Shown: positions 25,610 through 33,732, counted from the stretch's first letter. The stretch: 33,732 nucleotides of DNA from Lysobacteraceae bacterium (GCA_021299185.1 JAJTHZ010000195.1:1-33732); one strand, 5' to 3'. Notes: generated by a model from the sequence alone, not told the origin. A program made the numbers and translations.

Positions 25610-25747
25610 TTCCCCCCCTGCCGCCGGTCTGCGTGCGCCCCGGTGGGCGGGCACGGCCGGTCTTGTTGGTCGCGCAGCGTAACGCACCGCGGCCCGCGCG
25701 TGCAGGCCATTCGGCACGGGCGGGGTGCCGCCGGTCGCGGCGGCGGG

Positions 25748-26767
25748 TCAGCCCGGGGGGGCGAGGCGCGCGATGCGCTGCTCGATCGCGCCGAACACGC
25801 TGCGGCCGGCGCGATCGAGCATCTCGATCCGCACGCGGTCGCCGAAGCGCAGGAAGGGCGTCGACGGTTTCCCGTCGCGCAGGGTCTCCAGCGTGCGGCG
25901 CTCGGCGAGGCAGGACGCGCCCTTCGACTCGTCCTGGTTGGCGATGGTGCCGGAGCCGACCAGGGTGCCGGCCGACAGCGGCCGCGTCTTCGCTGCGTGC
26001 GCGATGAGCTGCGCGAAGGAGAACTGCATGTCCACACCGGCCTCCGGCGCGCCGAACCAGTCGCCGTTGATGTGCGTGGTCAACGCCAAGTGGACCTTGT
26101 CGTCGCGCCAGGCATCGCCGAGTTCGTCCGGGGTGACGAACACCGGCGACAGGGCCGAGCGCGGCTTGGACTGCAGGAAGCCGAAGCCCTTGGCCAGTTC
26201 GTCGGGGATCAGGTTGCGCAGCGAGACGTCGTTGACCAGGCCGACCAGCTGGATGTGGCCCGCGGCCTGCGCCGGCGTGACCGCCATCGGCACGTCGTCG
26301 GTGACCACCACCACCTCGGCCTCGAGGTCGATGCCGTAGTCCTCGCTGACCACCAGCACGTCGTCGCGCGGGCCGAGGAAGCCGGCGCTGACCGCCTGGT
26401 ACATCAGCGGATCGACATAGAAGGACTTCGGCACCTCGGCCCCGCGCGCCCGGCGCACGCGCTCGACGTGCGGCAGGTAGGCACTGCCGTCGACGAACTC
26501 GTAGGCGCGCGGCAGCGGCGCGGCGAGCACCGCCGGGTCGAGGTCGAACACCTCCTGCGACTCGACGAGGCCGGTGCCGCCGTTGCCGGCGACCTCCTCC
26601 AGCAGTTCGGCCACCGCGTTGAGGCGCGGCGCGGCGTTGTGCCAGTCCTCCAGCGCGCGCTGCAGCGTGTGGGCCACCTGCGGCACGGCGACCGCCTTGC
26701 GCAGGTCGCGGCTGGCGACGATCAGCGTGCCGTCGCGGCCGCCGGACTTGAGGGAGGCGAGTTTCAT
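25748..26767 (-). CDS. fahA: Fumarylacetoacetase (FAH family hydrolase)
   Basis: Hydrolyses 4-fumarylacetoacetate to fumarate and acetoacetate, the last step of tyrosine degradation. The 339-aa product has an N-terminal SH3-like part and the FAH fold. Acidic metal ligands are expected in SEDYGIDLEAEVVVVTDDVP and in VGLVNDVSLRNLIPDELAKG. GFLQSKPRSALSPVFVTPDE and GTLVGSGTIANQDE follow. The position between maiA and hmgA supports fumarylacetoacetase over other family activities. ATG 26767 opens MKLASLKSGGRDGTLIVAS, a typical start; the upstream in-frame extension falls in the repeat region. No strong ribosome-binding site is seen. Confidence 0.93.
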   Translation of the reverse strand: MKLASLKSGGRDGTLIVASRDLRKAVAVPQVAHTLQRALEDWHNAAPRLNAVAELLEEVAGNGGTGLVESQEVFDLDPAVLAAPLPRAYEFVDGSAYLPHVERVRRARGAEVPKSFYVDPLMYQAVSAGFLGPRDDVLVVSEDYGIDLEAEVVVVTDDVPMAVTPAQAAGHIQLVGLVNDVSLRNLIPDELAKGFGFLQSKPRSALSPVFVTPDELGDAWRDDKVHLALTTHINGDWFGAPEAGVDMQFSFAQLIAHAAKTRPLSAGTLVGSGTIANQDESKGASCLAERRTLETLRDGKPSTPFLRFGDRVRIEMLDRAGRSVFGAIEQRIARLAPPG

Positions 26768-26795
26768 TGAGGGCTGAGGGCTGAGGTTGGTTTGC

Positions 26796-27046
26796 GTAGG
26801 GTGCAATGAGCGCAGCGAATTGCACCTGTCGATGGCGCGGGTAAACGGCGAAAGGGTACAGGGCCCAGGGTATAGCCGACGGAACATTGCGTCCTGCGAT
26901 GCGATGCGTGCCGGTGACCGCCGCATCGCCGGAGCACGTTTGCGCGCGGGTCATGCGACCCGCCGCGCCATCCCCCTGTACCCTGGGCCCTGTACCCTTC
27001 TTTTTCACCCATGGAGCGGTGCGTCGCTGCGCTCATTGCACCCTAC
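26796..27046. repeat. Composite repeat: GGGCCC element nested in a 23-bp inverted repeat
   Basis: The outer ends are 26796-26818 (GTAGGGTGCAATGAGCG, then CAGCGA) and its exact 23-bp reverse complement at 27024-27046. The left copy continues to 26826 as the full 31-bp hairpin also found at 1117-1147. Inside lies GGGCCC element copy B (26854-26997). The composite fills the 293-bp gap between hmgA and fahA. Confidence 0.88.
26854..26997. repeat. GGGCCC inverted-repeat element, copy B (144 bp)
   Basis: The left end 26854-26875 is identical to that of copy A. The right end 26976-26997 is its reverse complement with one mismatch (CTGTACCC for CTATACCC). The interior shares GCGATGCGATGC, GGTGAC and CCGCATCGC with copy A, but many other positions differ. 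The two are diverged members of one family. Confidence 0.87.
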
Positions 27047-27060
27047 TTGTTCCGGCAACG

Positions 27061-28353
27061 CTAGCGCGGCGGTTGGAAGTTGCGGCGCAGGCCCTGCCAG
27101 CACTCGGCATAGTCGCGCTGCAACTGCGACGCGTCCATCGCCTGCCGGGTCGGGCGCAGGACCATTCGCGTTTCGAACATGAAGGCCATGGTGTCGGCGA
27201 CCTTTTCCGGGCGCGAGGTGTCGGCGCTGCTGGCCTTGTCGAAGGTCGCGGCGTCCGGCCCGTGACCGCTCATGCAGTTGTGCAGCGACGCGCCGCCGGG
27301 GCTGAAGCCACCGGCCTTGGCGTCGTACACGCCGTGCACGAGGCCCATGAACTCGCTGGCCACGTTGCGGTGGAACCACGGCGGGCGGAAGGTGTCCTCG
27401 CCGGCGAGCCAGCGCGGCGGGAAGATCACGAAGTCGAGGTTGGCCGTGCCCGGCGTGTCGGACGCGCTGGTCAGCACGGTGAAGATCGACGGATCCGGGT
27501 GGTCGTAGGAGATCGAGCCGATGGTGTTGAAGCGCCGCAGGTCGTACTTGTACGGCACGTGGTTGCCGTGCCAGCCGACCACGTCGAGCGGCGAGTGCCC
27601 GATGCGCGCGCTCCACAGCCCGCCCTGGAACTTGGCGATCAGTTCGAAATCGCCCTCGGTGTCCTCGTAGGCCGCCACCGGGGCCAGGAAGTCGCGCGGA
27701 TTGGCCAGCCCGTTGGCGCCGATCGGCCCCAGTTCGGGCAGGCGCAGCGGCGCGCCGAAGTTCTCCGCCACGTAGCCGCGCGCGGCGCCGTCGGGCAGTT
27801 CGATGCGCCAGCGGATGCCGCGCGGCAGCACGGCGATCTCCTGCGGCTCGACCTCGAGCACGCCGAGTTCTGTGTGGATGCGCAGCCGGCCCTGCTGCGG
27901 CACCAGCAGCAGTTCGCCGTCGGCGTCGTAGAAGAACCGCTCGCGCATGTCGGCGTTGGCGGCGTAGGCGTGCACGCCGATGCCGCACTGGGCGTCGGGC
28001 CCGCCGTTGCCGGCCAGGGTCAGCAGGCCGTCGAGGAAATCGGTCGGCGCCTCCGGCAGCGGGAACGGGTCCCAGCGCAACTGGTTCGGCGTCGGCGGCA
28101 CCTCGGCGAAGCGGTTGTGGAAGCGACCCGGCAGCTGCGGCGCGAACGCACCGTGCAGCGCGCCCGGCCGGATGCGGTAGGTCCAGGTGCGTCGGTTGAG
28201 GTGGCGCGGCGCAGTGAACGCGCTGCCCGAGACCTGCTCGGCGTACAGCCCGTGGGCGACGCGCTGCGGCGAGTTGCGGCCGGCCGGCAGCGTGCCGGGG
28301 ATCGCCTCGCTGGCGAACTCGTTGCCGAAGCCGGATTGGTAGGCGAGTGGCAT
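27061..28353 (-). CDS. hmgA: Homogentisate 1,2-dioxygenase
   Basis: A non-heme iron ring-cleaving enzyme converting homogentisate to 4-maleylacetoacetate. The 430-aa product is full length. Iron ligands are predicted at His328 and Glu334 (FHRNVASEF) and His364 (CMSGHGPDA), with the same 6- and 30-residue spacing as human His335, Glu341 and His371. The N-terminal [13 protein letters not shown] is a family hallmark. It starts 21 bp after hpd and is surely in the same transcript. The GTAG/GGGCCC composite repeat lies immediately after its stop and separates it from fahA. Confidence 0.97.
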   Translation of the reverse strand: MPLAYQSGFGNEFASEAIPGTLPAGRNSPQRVAHGLYAEQVSGSAFTAPRHLNRRTWTYRIRPGALHGAFAPQLPGRFHNRFAEVPPTPNQLRWDPFPLPEAPTDFLDGLLTLAGNGGPDAQCGIGVHAYAANADMRERFFYDADGELLLVPQQGRLRIHTELGVLEVEPQEIAVLPRGIRWRIELPDGAARGYVAENFGAPLRLPELGPIGANGLANPRDFLAPVAAYEDTEGDFELIAKFQGGLWSARIGHSPLDVVGWHGNHVPYKYDLRRFNTIGSISYDHPDPSIFTVLTSASDTPGTANLDFVIFPPRWLAGEDTFRPPWFHRNVASEFMGLVHGVYDAKAGGFSPGGASLHNCMSGHGPDAATFDKASSADTSRPEKVADTMAFMFETRMVLRPTRQAMDASQLQRDYAECWQGLRRNFQPPR

Positions 28354-28374
28354 GCGGCGGATCCCGTACGCGGC

Positions 28375-29439
28375 TCAGAGCACGCCGCGGCGCATCTGGT
28401 CGCGCTCGATGGACTCGAACAGGGCCTGGAAGTTGCCCTCGCCGAAGCCCTCGTTGCCCTTGCGCTGGATGATCTCGAAGAAGATCGGGCCGATGTTCGT
28501 CTCGGTGAAGATCTGCAGCAGCTTCTTGCGCTTCGTCTCCGGATCGGCGTCGATCAGGATCCGCAGCGCCTTCATGCGCGCGACGTCCTCGCCGTGGCCG
28601 GGGATGCGTTCGTCGATCACCTCGTAGTAGGTGTCCGGCGTGTTGAGGAAGGTCATGCCCGCGGCGCGCATCTTCTCCACCGTGGCGTAGATGTCGTCGG
28701 TGAAGCAGGCGATGTGCTGGATGCCCTCGCCGTGGTACTGGTCGAGGTACTCGTTGATTTGGCTCTTCGGGTCGGACGACTCGTTGAGCGGGATGCGCAC
28801 GATGCCGTCGGGCGCGGTCATCGCCTTCGACACCAGGCCGGTCTTGGCGCCCTTGATGTCGAAGTAGCGGATCTCGCGGAAGCCGAACAGGCGCTCGTAG
28901 TAGTCGGCCCACTTCGCCATGTTGCCGAAGTAGAGGTTGTGCGTGAGGTGGTCGATGAAGGTCAGGCCGAAGCCGGCCGGCTCGCGGTCGACGCCGTCTA
29001 CGAACACGAAGTCGGCGGCGTAGGGATCGGCGCCGTCGGTGACCAGGTAGAGCATGCAGTCGCCGATGCCCTTGATCACCGGCATGTCGACCACGCGGGT
29101 GTCGGCCTTGTGGGTGACCGCTTCCGCGCCGCGCGCGGTGACGGCGGCCAGCGTGGCCGCGCCATCGGCCACCCGGATCGCGAAGCCGCAGGCGCAGGGG
29201 CCGTGGGCGGCGGCGAAATCGGCGGCGAAGGAATCGCGCTCCTCGTTGACCAGGAAGTTCACCCCGCCCTGGCGATACAGGGTGATCGCGCGCGTGCGGT
29301 GGCGCGCCACCGCGCTGAAGCCCATGCGCACGAACAGCGCGTGCAGCAGGGCCGGCTCGGGTGCGGCGAACTCGACGAACTCGAAGCCATTGATGCCCAG
29401 CGGATTGGGGTGCGCGCCGGGCTGCGGTTGGGCGTTCAT
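28375..29439 (-). CDS. hpd: 4-Hydroxyphenylpyruvate dioxygenase
   Basis: Iron(II) enzyme converting 4-hydroxyphenylpyruvate to homogentisate, the entry step of the pathway. The 354-aa product consists of two VOC-type halves. The iron facial triad is His164 (FIDHLTHN), His242 (GIQHIAC) and Glu322 (FFEIIQRKG), matching the bacterial enzyme's spacing. I chose ATG 29439 (MNAQPQPG) because GGAGG stands 5 nt upstream; ATG 29457 has no such site. It heads the leftward run hpd-hmgA-fahA-maiA. A good sigma-70 promoter with a palindrome in its spacer lies upstream, shared with the divergent MarR gene. Confidence 0.97.
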   Translation of the reverse strand: MNAQPQPGAHPNPLGINGFEFVEFAAPEPALLHALFVRMGFSAVARHRTRAITLYRQGGVNFLVNEERDSFAADFAAAHGPCACGFAIRVADGAATLAAVTARGAEAVTHKADTRVVDMPVIKGIGDCMLYLVTDGADPYAADFVFVDGVDREPAGFGLTFIDHLTHNLYFGNMAKWADYYERLFGFREIRYFDIKGAKTGLVSKAMTAPDGIVRIPLNESSDPKSQINEYLDQYHGEGIQHIACFTDDIYATVEKMRAAGMTFLNTPDTYYEVIDERIPGHGEDVARMKALRILIDADPETKRKKLLQIFTETNIGPIFFEIIQRKGNEGFGEGNFQALFESIERDQMRRGVL

Positions 29440-29489
29440 GCGGTCCTCCGGCGCCATGCGGCGCTGCGGGTTGAACTCCGGGAGCCGCC

Positions 29490-29518
29490 GTTATAGTTTC
29501 ACCTGAAACCATTTGCAA
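29490..29518 (-). promoter_or_regulatory. Sigma-70 promoter of hpd with operator palindrome in the spacer
   Basis: On the minus strand TTGCAA (29513-29518), a 17-bp spacer and TATAAC (29490-29495) form a well-spaced promoter about 50 bp before the hpd start. The spacer contains GTTTCACCTGAAAC (29496-29509), a palindrome with 6-bp arms and a 2-bp centre. That is the size expected for a MarR dimer site. On the plus strand TTGAAC (29471-29476) and TATAGT (29492-29497) could serve the divergent regulator gene, so one bound dimer could control both. Confidence 0.7.
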
Positions 29519-29531
29519 GCCGCAGCGCGCC

Positions 29532-30017
29532 ATGAGCGACGACCGCCCGCTGGACCTCGACACCTTCGTGCCCTACCGCCTGTCGGTGCTGTCCAACACC
29601 GTCTCGCAGGCGATCGCGCGCGAGTACGAGGCCCGCTTCGGCCTGTCGGTCACCGAATGGCGCGTGCTGGCGGTGCTGGGACGCTACCCCGGCCTGTCGG
29701 CGGTCGAGGTCGCCGAGCGCACCGCGATGGACAAGGTCGCGGTCAGCCGCGCGGTGGCGCGCCTGCTCGGCGACGGCCGCATCCGCCGCAACATGCACAG
29801 CGGCGACCGCCGCCGCTCGGTGCTGGCGCTCACCCCGAAAGGCCAGCGCATCTACGCGCAGATCGCCCCGCGCGCGCTGGAGTACGAGCGCCGCCTGCTG
29901 GCCGTGCTCGACGACGAGGAGCGCCGCTGGCTCGACCGCCTGCTGTCGAAACTGGTCGGGGATGGGTTGGAGTCGGTGCGGCGGATGCCTGCGGCACGGC
30001 CCGAACTGGCGGGATAG
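29532..30017 (+). CDS. MarR-family transcriptional regulator of homogentisate genes
   Basis: A 161-aa winged-helix regulator. The domain covers about 30-125: LSVTEWRVLAVLGRYPGLSA, then AERTAMDKVAVSRAVARLL (recognition helix), then the wing with GDRRRSVLALTPKGQRIY. It is divergent from hpd with 92 bp between. Family practice and the palindrome in the hpd promoter suggest it represses hpd-hmgA-fahA-maiA, and probably itself, until a pathway intermediate such as homogentisate binds. The ligand is inferred, not seen. Confidence 0.92.
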   Translation: MSDDRPLDLDTFVPYRLSVLSNTVSQAIAREYEARFGLSVTEWRVLAVLGRYPGLSAVEVAERTAMDKVAVSRAVARLLGDGRIRRNMHSGDRRRSVLALTPKGQRIYAQIAPRALEYERRLLAVLDDEERRWLDRLLSKLVGDGLESVRRMPAARPELAG

Positions 30018-30040
30018 CTTGCGGCGGGATCGAGGGAAAA

Positions 30041-30196
30041 GGGTATAGGGCCCAGGGTATAGACGGGCCCGCGATGCACAGGCCCGCGCATCGTCGACGC
30101 TCTGGACTGGGCCCAGGGCACAGGGCCCAGGGCCCAGAAAAGCAGCGGTCACCCCTATACCCTGGGCCCTATACCCTGGGCCCTATACCCTGGGCC
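30041..30196. repeat. GGGCCC inverted-repeat element, copy C, with 14-bp tandem end
   Basis: The left end 30041-30062 (GGGTATAGGGCCCAGGG, then TATAG) is matched by its exact 22-bp reverse complement at 30155-30176. The right end is part of three perfect CTATACCCTGGGCC units (30155-30196). The interior keeps GCGATGC and GCATCG but is otherwise rearranged relative to copies A and B, and has extra GGGCCCAGG units near 30108-30138. Confidence 0.85.
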
Positions 30197-30219
30197 CTGA
30201 TCAAGAGCCGCAGTTCCCA

Positions 30220-30240
30220 CTGGGCCCTGGGCCCTGGGCC
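30220..30240. repeat. Three CTGGGCC heptamers
   Basis: Three perfect heptamer units, followed by CTGATCA. It is the same unit as the array at 12488-12543. Confidence 0.85.
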
Positions 30241-30304
30241 CTGATCACAGCAGCGATCGAGCGACGCGCCACACCCCGATGCGGCGCGCCACCCGAAGCG
30301 CAAC

Positions 30305-31801
30305 TCACTTCACGCCATGCATCAACCGCCCGATCAAGGGCGCGGCGATGAACAGCACGCCACCCGAGATGAGCAGCGCCCAGAAGCCGAAGGTGTAGCC
30401 GGACAGCGCGGACGCGACGGTCATGCCGCCTTCGCCGCTGACGTGGCCGGCGAAGATGCCGGACAGGTTGTTGCCGATGCCGATGGACAGGAACCAGCCG
30501 CCCATGCCGAAGCCGACCAGTTTCACCGGCGCCAGCTTGGTCACCATCGACAGGCCGATCGGCGACAGGCACAGCTCGCCCACCGACTGGATCACGTAGA
30601 CCATGAACAGGGTCCAGAACGGGATCTTGTTGTCCTCGCCGACCAGACTGGAGAGCGCATACATCAGCAGCAGGAAGGCCAGGCCGTTGAAGATCAGGCC
30701 GAGGCCGAACTTGCGCGGGATCGACGGATTGGCGCGGCCCATCTTGACCCACAGCCAGGCCATCAGCGGCGCCAGGGTGATGATGGCCAGCGAGTTCACG
30801 CTCTGGAACCACTCCAGCGGAAAGGTCCACGAGCCGAAGTCGCGGCGCACGATCTCGTCGGCGAGGAAGTTGAACGACGATCCCGCCTGCTCGAAGAACA
30901 TCCAGAACATGATGTTGAAGGCGAAGATGATCAGCATCGCGATCACCATGTCGCGCGCCTTCGGGCCGTTCTTCACGCCCTCGATGAGCAGCACCACCTC
31001 GAGCGCGATGAACATGATGGTCAGGATCACCTGCAGGGCCTGCGCGCCCAGCGCCAGCAGCAGGTAGACGGCCGGCACGACCACGATCGCGCCGAGCACC
31101 GCCACCACCACGCGGCCACCACCCTCGGCGCCGGCGGCCGGCAGGCCGATGCCCTTGAGCTGCGCGCGGCCGAAGTGGAACCAGACCCACGACAGCAGCA
31201 TGCCGATGCCGGCGGCGATGAACACCACCTTGTAGTCCGGGATGCCGTCGGCGCCGAACACGCGGCGCGCGAGCAGTCCGGTCAGCACCGGCGCGATCAG
31301 CGCGCCGGCGTTGATGCCCATGTAGAAGATGGTGAAGCCGGAATCGCGCCGTTCGTCGCCCTGCGCGTAGATCTTGCCGACCAGGGTCGAGATGATCGGC
31401 TTGAACAGCCCGTTGCCGACGATGATCGTGGCCAGCCCCAGCTTGAACACCTCCGGGTGCGGCACCGCGATCATGAACAGGCCGATCGACATGAAGGCCG
31501 CGCCGACCAGGATCGCGCGCTGGTAGCCGAGGAAGCGATCGGCCACGTAGCCGCCGAAGATCGCCGCCGCGTAGACCAGGGCGAGGTAGGAGCCGTAGAT
31601 GAAGCTCGCGGGCTGCTGGCCCGAGGGGTCGCCGCCGTGGAACTGCGCCACGATGTAGAGCACCAGCGCCCAGCGGATGCCGTAGAACGCGAAGCGCTCC
31701 CAGAACTCGGACATGAACAGCATCCACAGCGGACGCGGATGCCCCAGCACGTCGTCGAATGCCGGCGGTGCACCCGCCGAATGGCCCACTGCTCCGCTCA
31801 T
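30305..31801 (-). CDS. POT-family proton-coupled peptide transporter
   Basis: A 498-aa inner-membrane symporter for di- and tripeptides. The proton-coupling ExxER motif is at 32-36 (SEFWERFAFYG) in helix 1. The PTR2 signature region appears as GGYVADRFLGYQRAILVG. GNGLFKPIISTLVGKIYAQ, then FTIFYMGINAGALIAP, and GELCLSPIGLSMVTKLAP are family hallmarks. About 14 hydrophobic segments are visible. It stands alone and converges with the MarR gene. Upstream on the minus strand TTGACG and TAAACA, 18 bp apart (near 31872-31900), are a weak promoter candidate. Confidence 0.94.
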   Translation of the reverse strand: MSGAVGHSAGAPPAFDDVLGHPRPLWMLFMSEFWERFAFYGIRWALVLYIVAQFHGGDPSGQQPASFIYGSYLALVYAAAIFGGYVADRFLGYQRAILVGAAFMSIGLFMIAVPHPEVFKLGLATIIVGNGLFKPIISTLVGKIYAQGDERRDSGFTIFYMGINAGALIAPVLTGLLARRVFGADGIPDYKVVFIAAGIGMLLSWVWFHFGRAQLKGIGLPAAGAEGGGRVVVAVLGAIVVVPAVYLLLALGAQALQVILTIMFIALEVVLLIEGVKNGPKARDMVIAMLIIFAFNIMFWMFFEQAGSSFNFLADEIVRRDFGSWTFPLEWFQSVNSLAIITLAPLMAWLWVKMGRANPSIPRKFGLGLIFNGLAFLLLMYALSSLVGEDNKIPFWTLFMVYVIQSVGELCLSPIGLSMVTKLAPVKLVGFGMGGWFLSIGIGNNLSGIFAGHVSGEGGMTVASALSGYTFGFWALLISGGVLFIAAPLIGRLMHGVK

Positions 31802-31903
31802 GCTGCCCGCGCTCCCCAGGTCGGTGGTTGGTGATGGCCCGGGACGGACGCCGCGGGCATCGCCACTGTTTACCCGGAATCGTCCACGTTCGTCAAAATC
31901 GCG

Positions 31904-32560
31904 TCAAGACGGAGGACTGCCGTCACGCAGGTAGAAGTCGTCGTCGAAGGTCGCCACCCATTGCGGTCGATAGGTCGCGAGCACGGCGAGCGTGCCGCCG
32001 GTGAGGAAGCCCTCGCCGAACATCATCGCCGGCAGGCTGAGCAGGTAGTCGTCGAGCAGGGAGCCGCCACCCTGCGAGCCGGCCGCGGTCGCCACCGCCG
32101 CGCGCGCGCCCTGCGCCAGCGCCATCGACAGCAGCCCGCCGCCGAACGCCGCACCGAGGAAGTAGGCGAACGGATTTCGCGGCAGCGCCTTGCGCGTGGC
32201 CGCGAGCAGCCACCAGGTCGCCGCCACCGGCAGCACGCCGCCGGCCAGGAACTCCCACGGCGGGCCGAGCCAGGCCGCGCCGGTCGCCAGCGCATCGAAC
32301 CCCGTCGCGAGCGCCAGCGCGAGCAGCGCATAGCGCCAGCCGAACATCAGGGTCGCGATCGCCGCCCCCGAGAAGTGCAGTTCCAGCCCGGGCGCCAGCG
32401 GCACGGTGGCGATCCGCAGCAGGCACAGCGCCAGCAGCACGGCGCCGAACACCGCCACCGACGCGGGCTCGGCGAGCCGCCGCCAGTGCAATCCGCGCAG
32501 CGCCACCGCCAGCATCGCGATCGCAGCACCCCAGGCCAGGGCGTCGGCGAGCGGCGGCAC
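31904..32560 (-). CDS. CbiM-like integral membrane protein (ECF permease type)
   Basis: A 218-aa, highly hydrophobic product resembling the CbiM/ECF-permease-like proteins common in Lysobacterales. Landmarks are LHFSGAAIATLMFGWRYALL (about 70-90), WEFLAGGVLPVAATWWLL (about 108-125) and LLSLPAMMFGEGFLTGGTLA (about 175-195). The MFGEGFLTGG segment is the usual C-terminal mark. Classical CbiM proteins take up cobalt or nickel, but no ATPase or CbiQ partner is present, so metal transport is unproven. The start is GTG two bases after the tryptophan dioxygenase stop (TGAGCGTG), indicating coupling; a later ATG at 32515 is possible. Confidence 0.72.
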   Translation of the reverse strand: MPPLADALAWGAAIAMLAVALRGLHWRRLAEPASVAVFGAVLLALCLLRIATVPLAPGLELHFSGAAIATLMFGWRYALLALALATGFDALATGAAWLGPPWEFLAGGVLPVAATWWLLAATRKALPRNPFAYFLGAAFGGGLLSMALAQGARAAVATAAGSQGGGSLLDDYLLSLPAMMFGEGFLTGGTLAVLATYRPQWVATFDDDFYLRDGSPPS

Positions 32561-32562
32561 GC

Positions 32563-33423
32563 TCAGTGCGCGCGCGGCTGCATCACGGTGCGCACCTCGA
32601 ACAACTCCGGGAAGAAGGTCAGGTCCATCGCCTTGCGCAGGAAGCCGACGCCGGATGAGCCGCCGGTGCCGCGTTTGTGGCCGATGATCCGCTCGACCGT
32701 CTTCATGTGCCGGAAGCGCCACAACTGGAACGACTCCTCGATGTCCACCAGCAGTTCGGCCATGTGGTAGGCGTCCCAGTGCGCGTCGGTGTCCTCGTAG
32801 ATGCGCGCCAGCACCGGCACCAGTTCGGGCACGCGCACGTAGGGCAGCGACCAGTCGCGCTCGACGCACTGCGGCGGGATCGCATGCCCGCGCCGCGCGA
32901 GGTAGCGCAGGAACTCGTCGTACAGGCTCGGCGCCTGCAGCACCGCGCGCAGGCGCTCCTGCTGCGCCACGTCGTAGCGGAACACCTTCACCATGTCGGC
33001 GTTCTTGTTGCCGAGCAGGAACTCGATGGTGCGGTACTGCAGCGACTGGAAGCCCGAGGCCGGCCCCAGCACTTGGCGGAACTGCATGTACTCGCTGGGC
33101 GTGAGGGTCTCCAGCACCGCCCACTGCTCGAACAACTGGCGCTGGATCTGCTTGACGCGGGCGAGGATCTTGCCGCAGGGATCGATGTCGTCGGCGGCGA
33201 GATGGCGGATCGCCGCGCTCAACTCGTGGATCACCAGTTTCATCCACAGTTCGGACGTCTGGTGCTGCACGATGAACAGCATCTCGTCGTGGTGCTGCGG
33301 ACTGGACAGCGGCTTCTGCGCAGCCAGCAGCAGGTCGAGGCGCAGGTAGCCGTCGTAGGTCAGCCGGTCGACGAGGTCGGTGACGACGCCGGGTTCGATC
33401 TCGCGCTTGTTGCTGTCGGACAT
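32563..33423 (-). CDS. kynA: Tryptophan 2,3-dioxygenase
   Basis: A heme enzyme opening the indole ring of L-tryptophan to N-formylkynurenine, the first step of the kynurenine pathway. The 286-aa product closely parallels the Xanthomonas campestris enzyme. His54 (HQTSELW) is the substrate-side histidine. Tyr112 and Arg116 (YMQFRQ) bind the substrate carboxylate. His239 ([10 protein letters not shown]) is the axial heme ligand. [14 protein letters not shown] follows. Other kynurenine-pathway genes are absent from the window. The ATG at 33423 starts [12 protein letters not shown], and in-frame upstream sequence is non-conserved. The CbiM-like gene follows at once. Confidence 0.96.
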   Translation of the reverse strand: MSDSNKREIEPGVVTDLVDRLTYDGYLRLDLLLAAQKPLSSPQHHDEMLFIVQHQTSELWMKLVIHELSAAIRHLAADDIDPCGKILARVKQIQRQLFEQWAVLETLTPSEYMQFRQVLGPASGFQSLQYRTIEFLLGNKNADMVKVFRYDVAQQERLRAVLQAPSLYDEFLRYLARRGHAIPPQCVERDWSLPYVRVPELVPVLARIYEDTDAHWDAYHMAELLVDIEESFQLWRFRHMKTVERIIGHKRGTGGSSGVGFLRKAMDLTFFPELFEVRTVMQPRAH

Positions 33424-33481
33424 GGCCGGAAGGACGGGCGCGGCAGGGCCCGCCATCTTAGCGACGTGCGCCGGACGCCGC

Positions 33482-33732
33482 TCAGAGGCCGAACGCGGCC
33501 AGCGCCTTGGCGCGGATGAAGGCCTCGGCGTGGGGTTCGACCAGCGCGAAGTCGGCCTGGCGCGCATCGATTCCGCCGGCCGGCGCAGGCGCATCCACGG
33601 GTGCGGCCGGGCTGGCCTCCGGCGCGGCAGGCGCGGTCGCGGCGTCCGGCGGGGCCGTTGACGGCTCGGGCTCGGCCGGGGCGGCGGGTGTCCCGCGCCA
33701 GGCGTCGCGTGCGGCCTCGGCGGCGCGACGCG
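33482..33732 (-). CDS. C-terminal part of an unidentified Ala/Pro-rich protein (truncated by the window edge)
   Basis: An open frame enters from the right edge and stops at TGA 33482-33484, 58 bp before the tryptophan dioxygenase start. The visible 82 residues are a low-complexity Ala/Pro/Glu linker ([20 protein letters not shown] and beyond) ending in a more ordered tail, [20 protein letters not shown] then ALAAFGL. The tail's mixed composition and the frame's codon pattern suggest a real protein terminus, but the family cannot be named from this fragment. Confidence 0.5.
   Translation of the reverse strand, partial: RRAAEAARDAWRGTPAAPAEPEPSTAPPDAATAPAAPEASPAAPVDAPAPAGGIDARQADFALVEPHAEAFIRAKALAAFGL

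Larger units (their letters stand above)
30018..30304. other. 287-bp convergent spacer filled by GGGCCC repeats
   Basis: This spacer lies between the MarR stop and the peptide transporter stop. It contains GGGCCC element copy C, a 14-bp triplicate and a heptamer array. No gene, and no hairpin with a T-run, is seen. Confidence 0.85.

Noticed and set aside
26887-29496. 869-codon plus-strand frame opposite hmgA and hpd
   Set aside because: Antisense shadow of two certain catabolic genes, starting inside a repeat element.

Overview
The window is a very GC-rich, gene-dense bacterial chromosome segment. Gene content (lone pilU, DUF5916 outer-membrane protein, homogentisate pathway, tryptophan dioxygenase, POT transporter), protein similarity to remembered Xanthomonas homologues, and REP-type repeats beginning GTAG/GTGG all point to Gammaproteobacteria, order Lysobacterales (Xanthomonadales). 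I cannot name the genus. There are no rRNA, tRNA, CRISPR, phage or transposase genes.

Layout. 1-535: tandem 114-bp REP-type repeat array. 536-2921 (-): acetolactate synthase large and small subunits. 3059-5213: a divergent zinc-homeostasis locus (DUF1826 protein and a 67-aa protein leftward, COG0523/CobW GTPase rightward) around a perfect Zur-box-like palindrome. 5292-8230 (+): DUF5916 beta-barrel protein and a DUF6498-like membrane protein. 8375-12115 (-): response-regulator diguanylate cyclase, a REP-doublet spacer, class I fructose-bisphosphate aldolase, an MFS carrier. 12116-12564: a dense GGGCCC-repeat region. 12565-18823 (-): cystathionine gamma-lyase/synthase, a large AAA+ protein, cystathionine beta-synthase. 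18965-20948 (-): a YdcH-type small protein behind a strong terminator hairpin, then a translationally coupled pair of lipoproteins (DUF4398; coiled coil plus OmpA). 21060-24937 (+): pilU, a YhhY-like acetyltransferase, an ammonium transporter and a coupled unknown protein. 24944-29439 (-): a complete homogentisate pathway (maiA, fahA, hmgA, hpd) facing a MarR regulator (29532-30017, +). 30305-33732 (-): POT peptide transporter, CbiM-like membrane protein, tryptophan 2,3-dioxygenase and a truncated Ala/Pro-rich ORF.

Functional themes are amino-acid metabolism (branched-chain synthesis, transsulfuration, tyrosine and tryptophan degradation, peptide uptake), zinc economy and nitrogen uptake. The most unusual gene is the 1118-aa membrane-anchored ClpA/ClpB-like AAA+ protein: its last ~250 residues look like a class-I release factor (RF2) from which the GGQ domain has been removed. 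The second unusual item is a dispersed ~145-bp element with 22-bp terminal inverted repeats built on GGGCCC, present at three loci and, at one of them, nested inside a second 23-bp inverted repeat.
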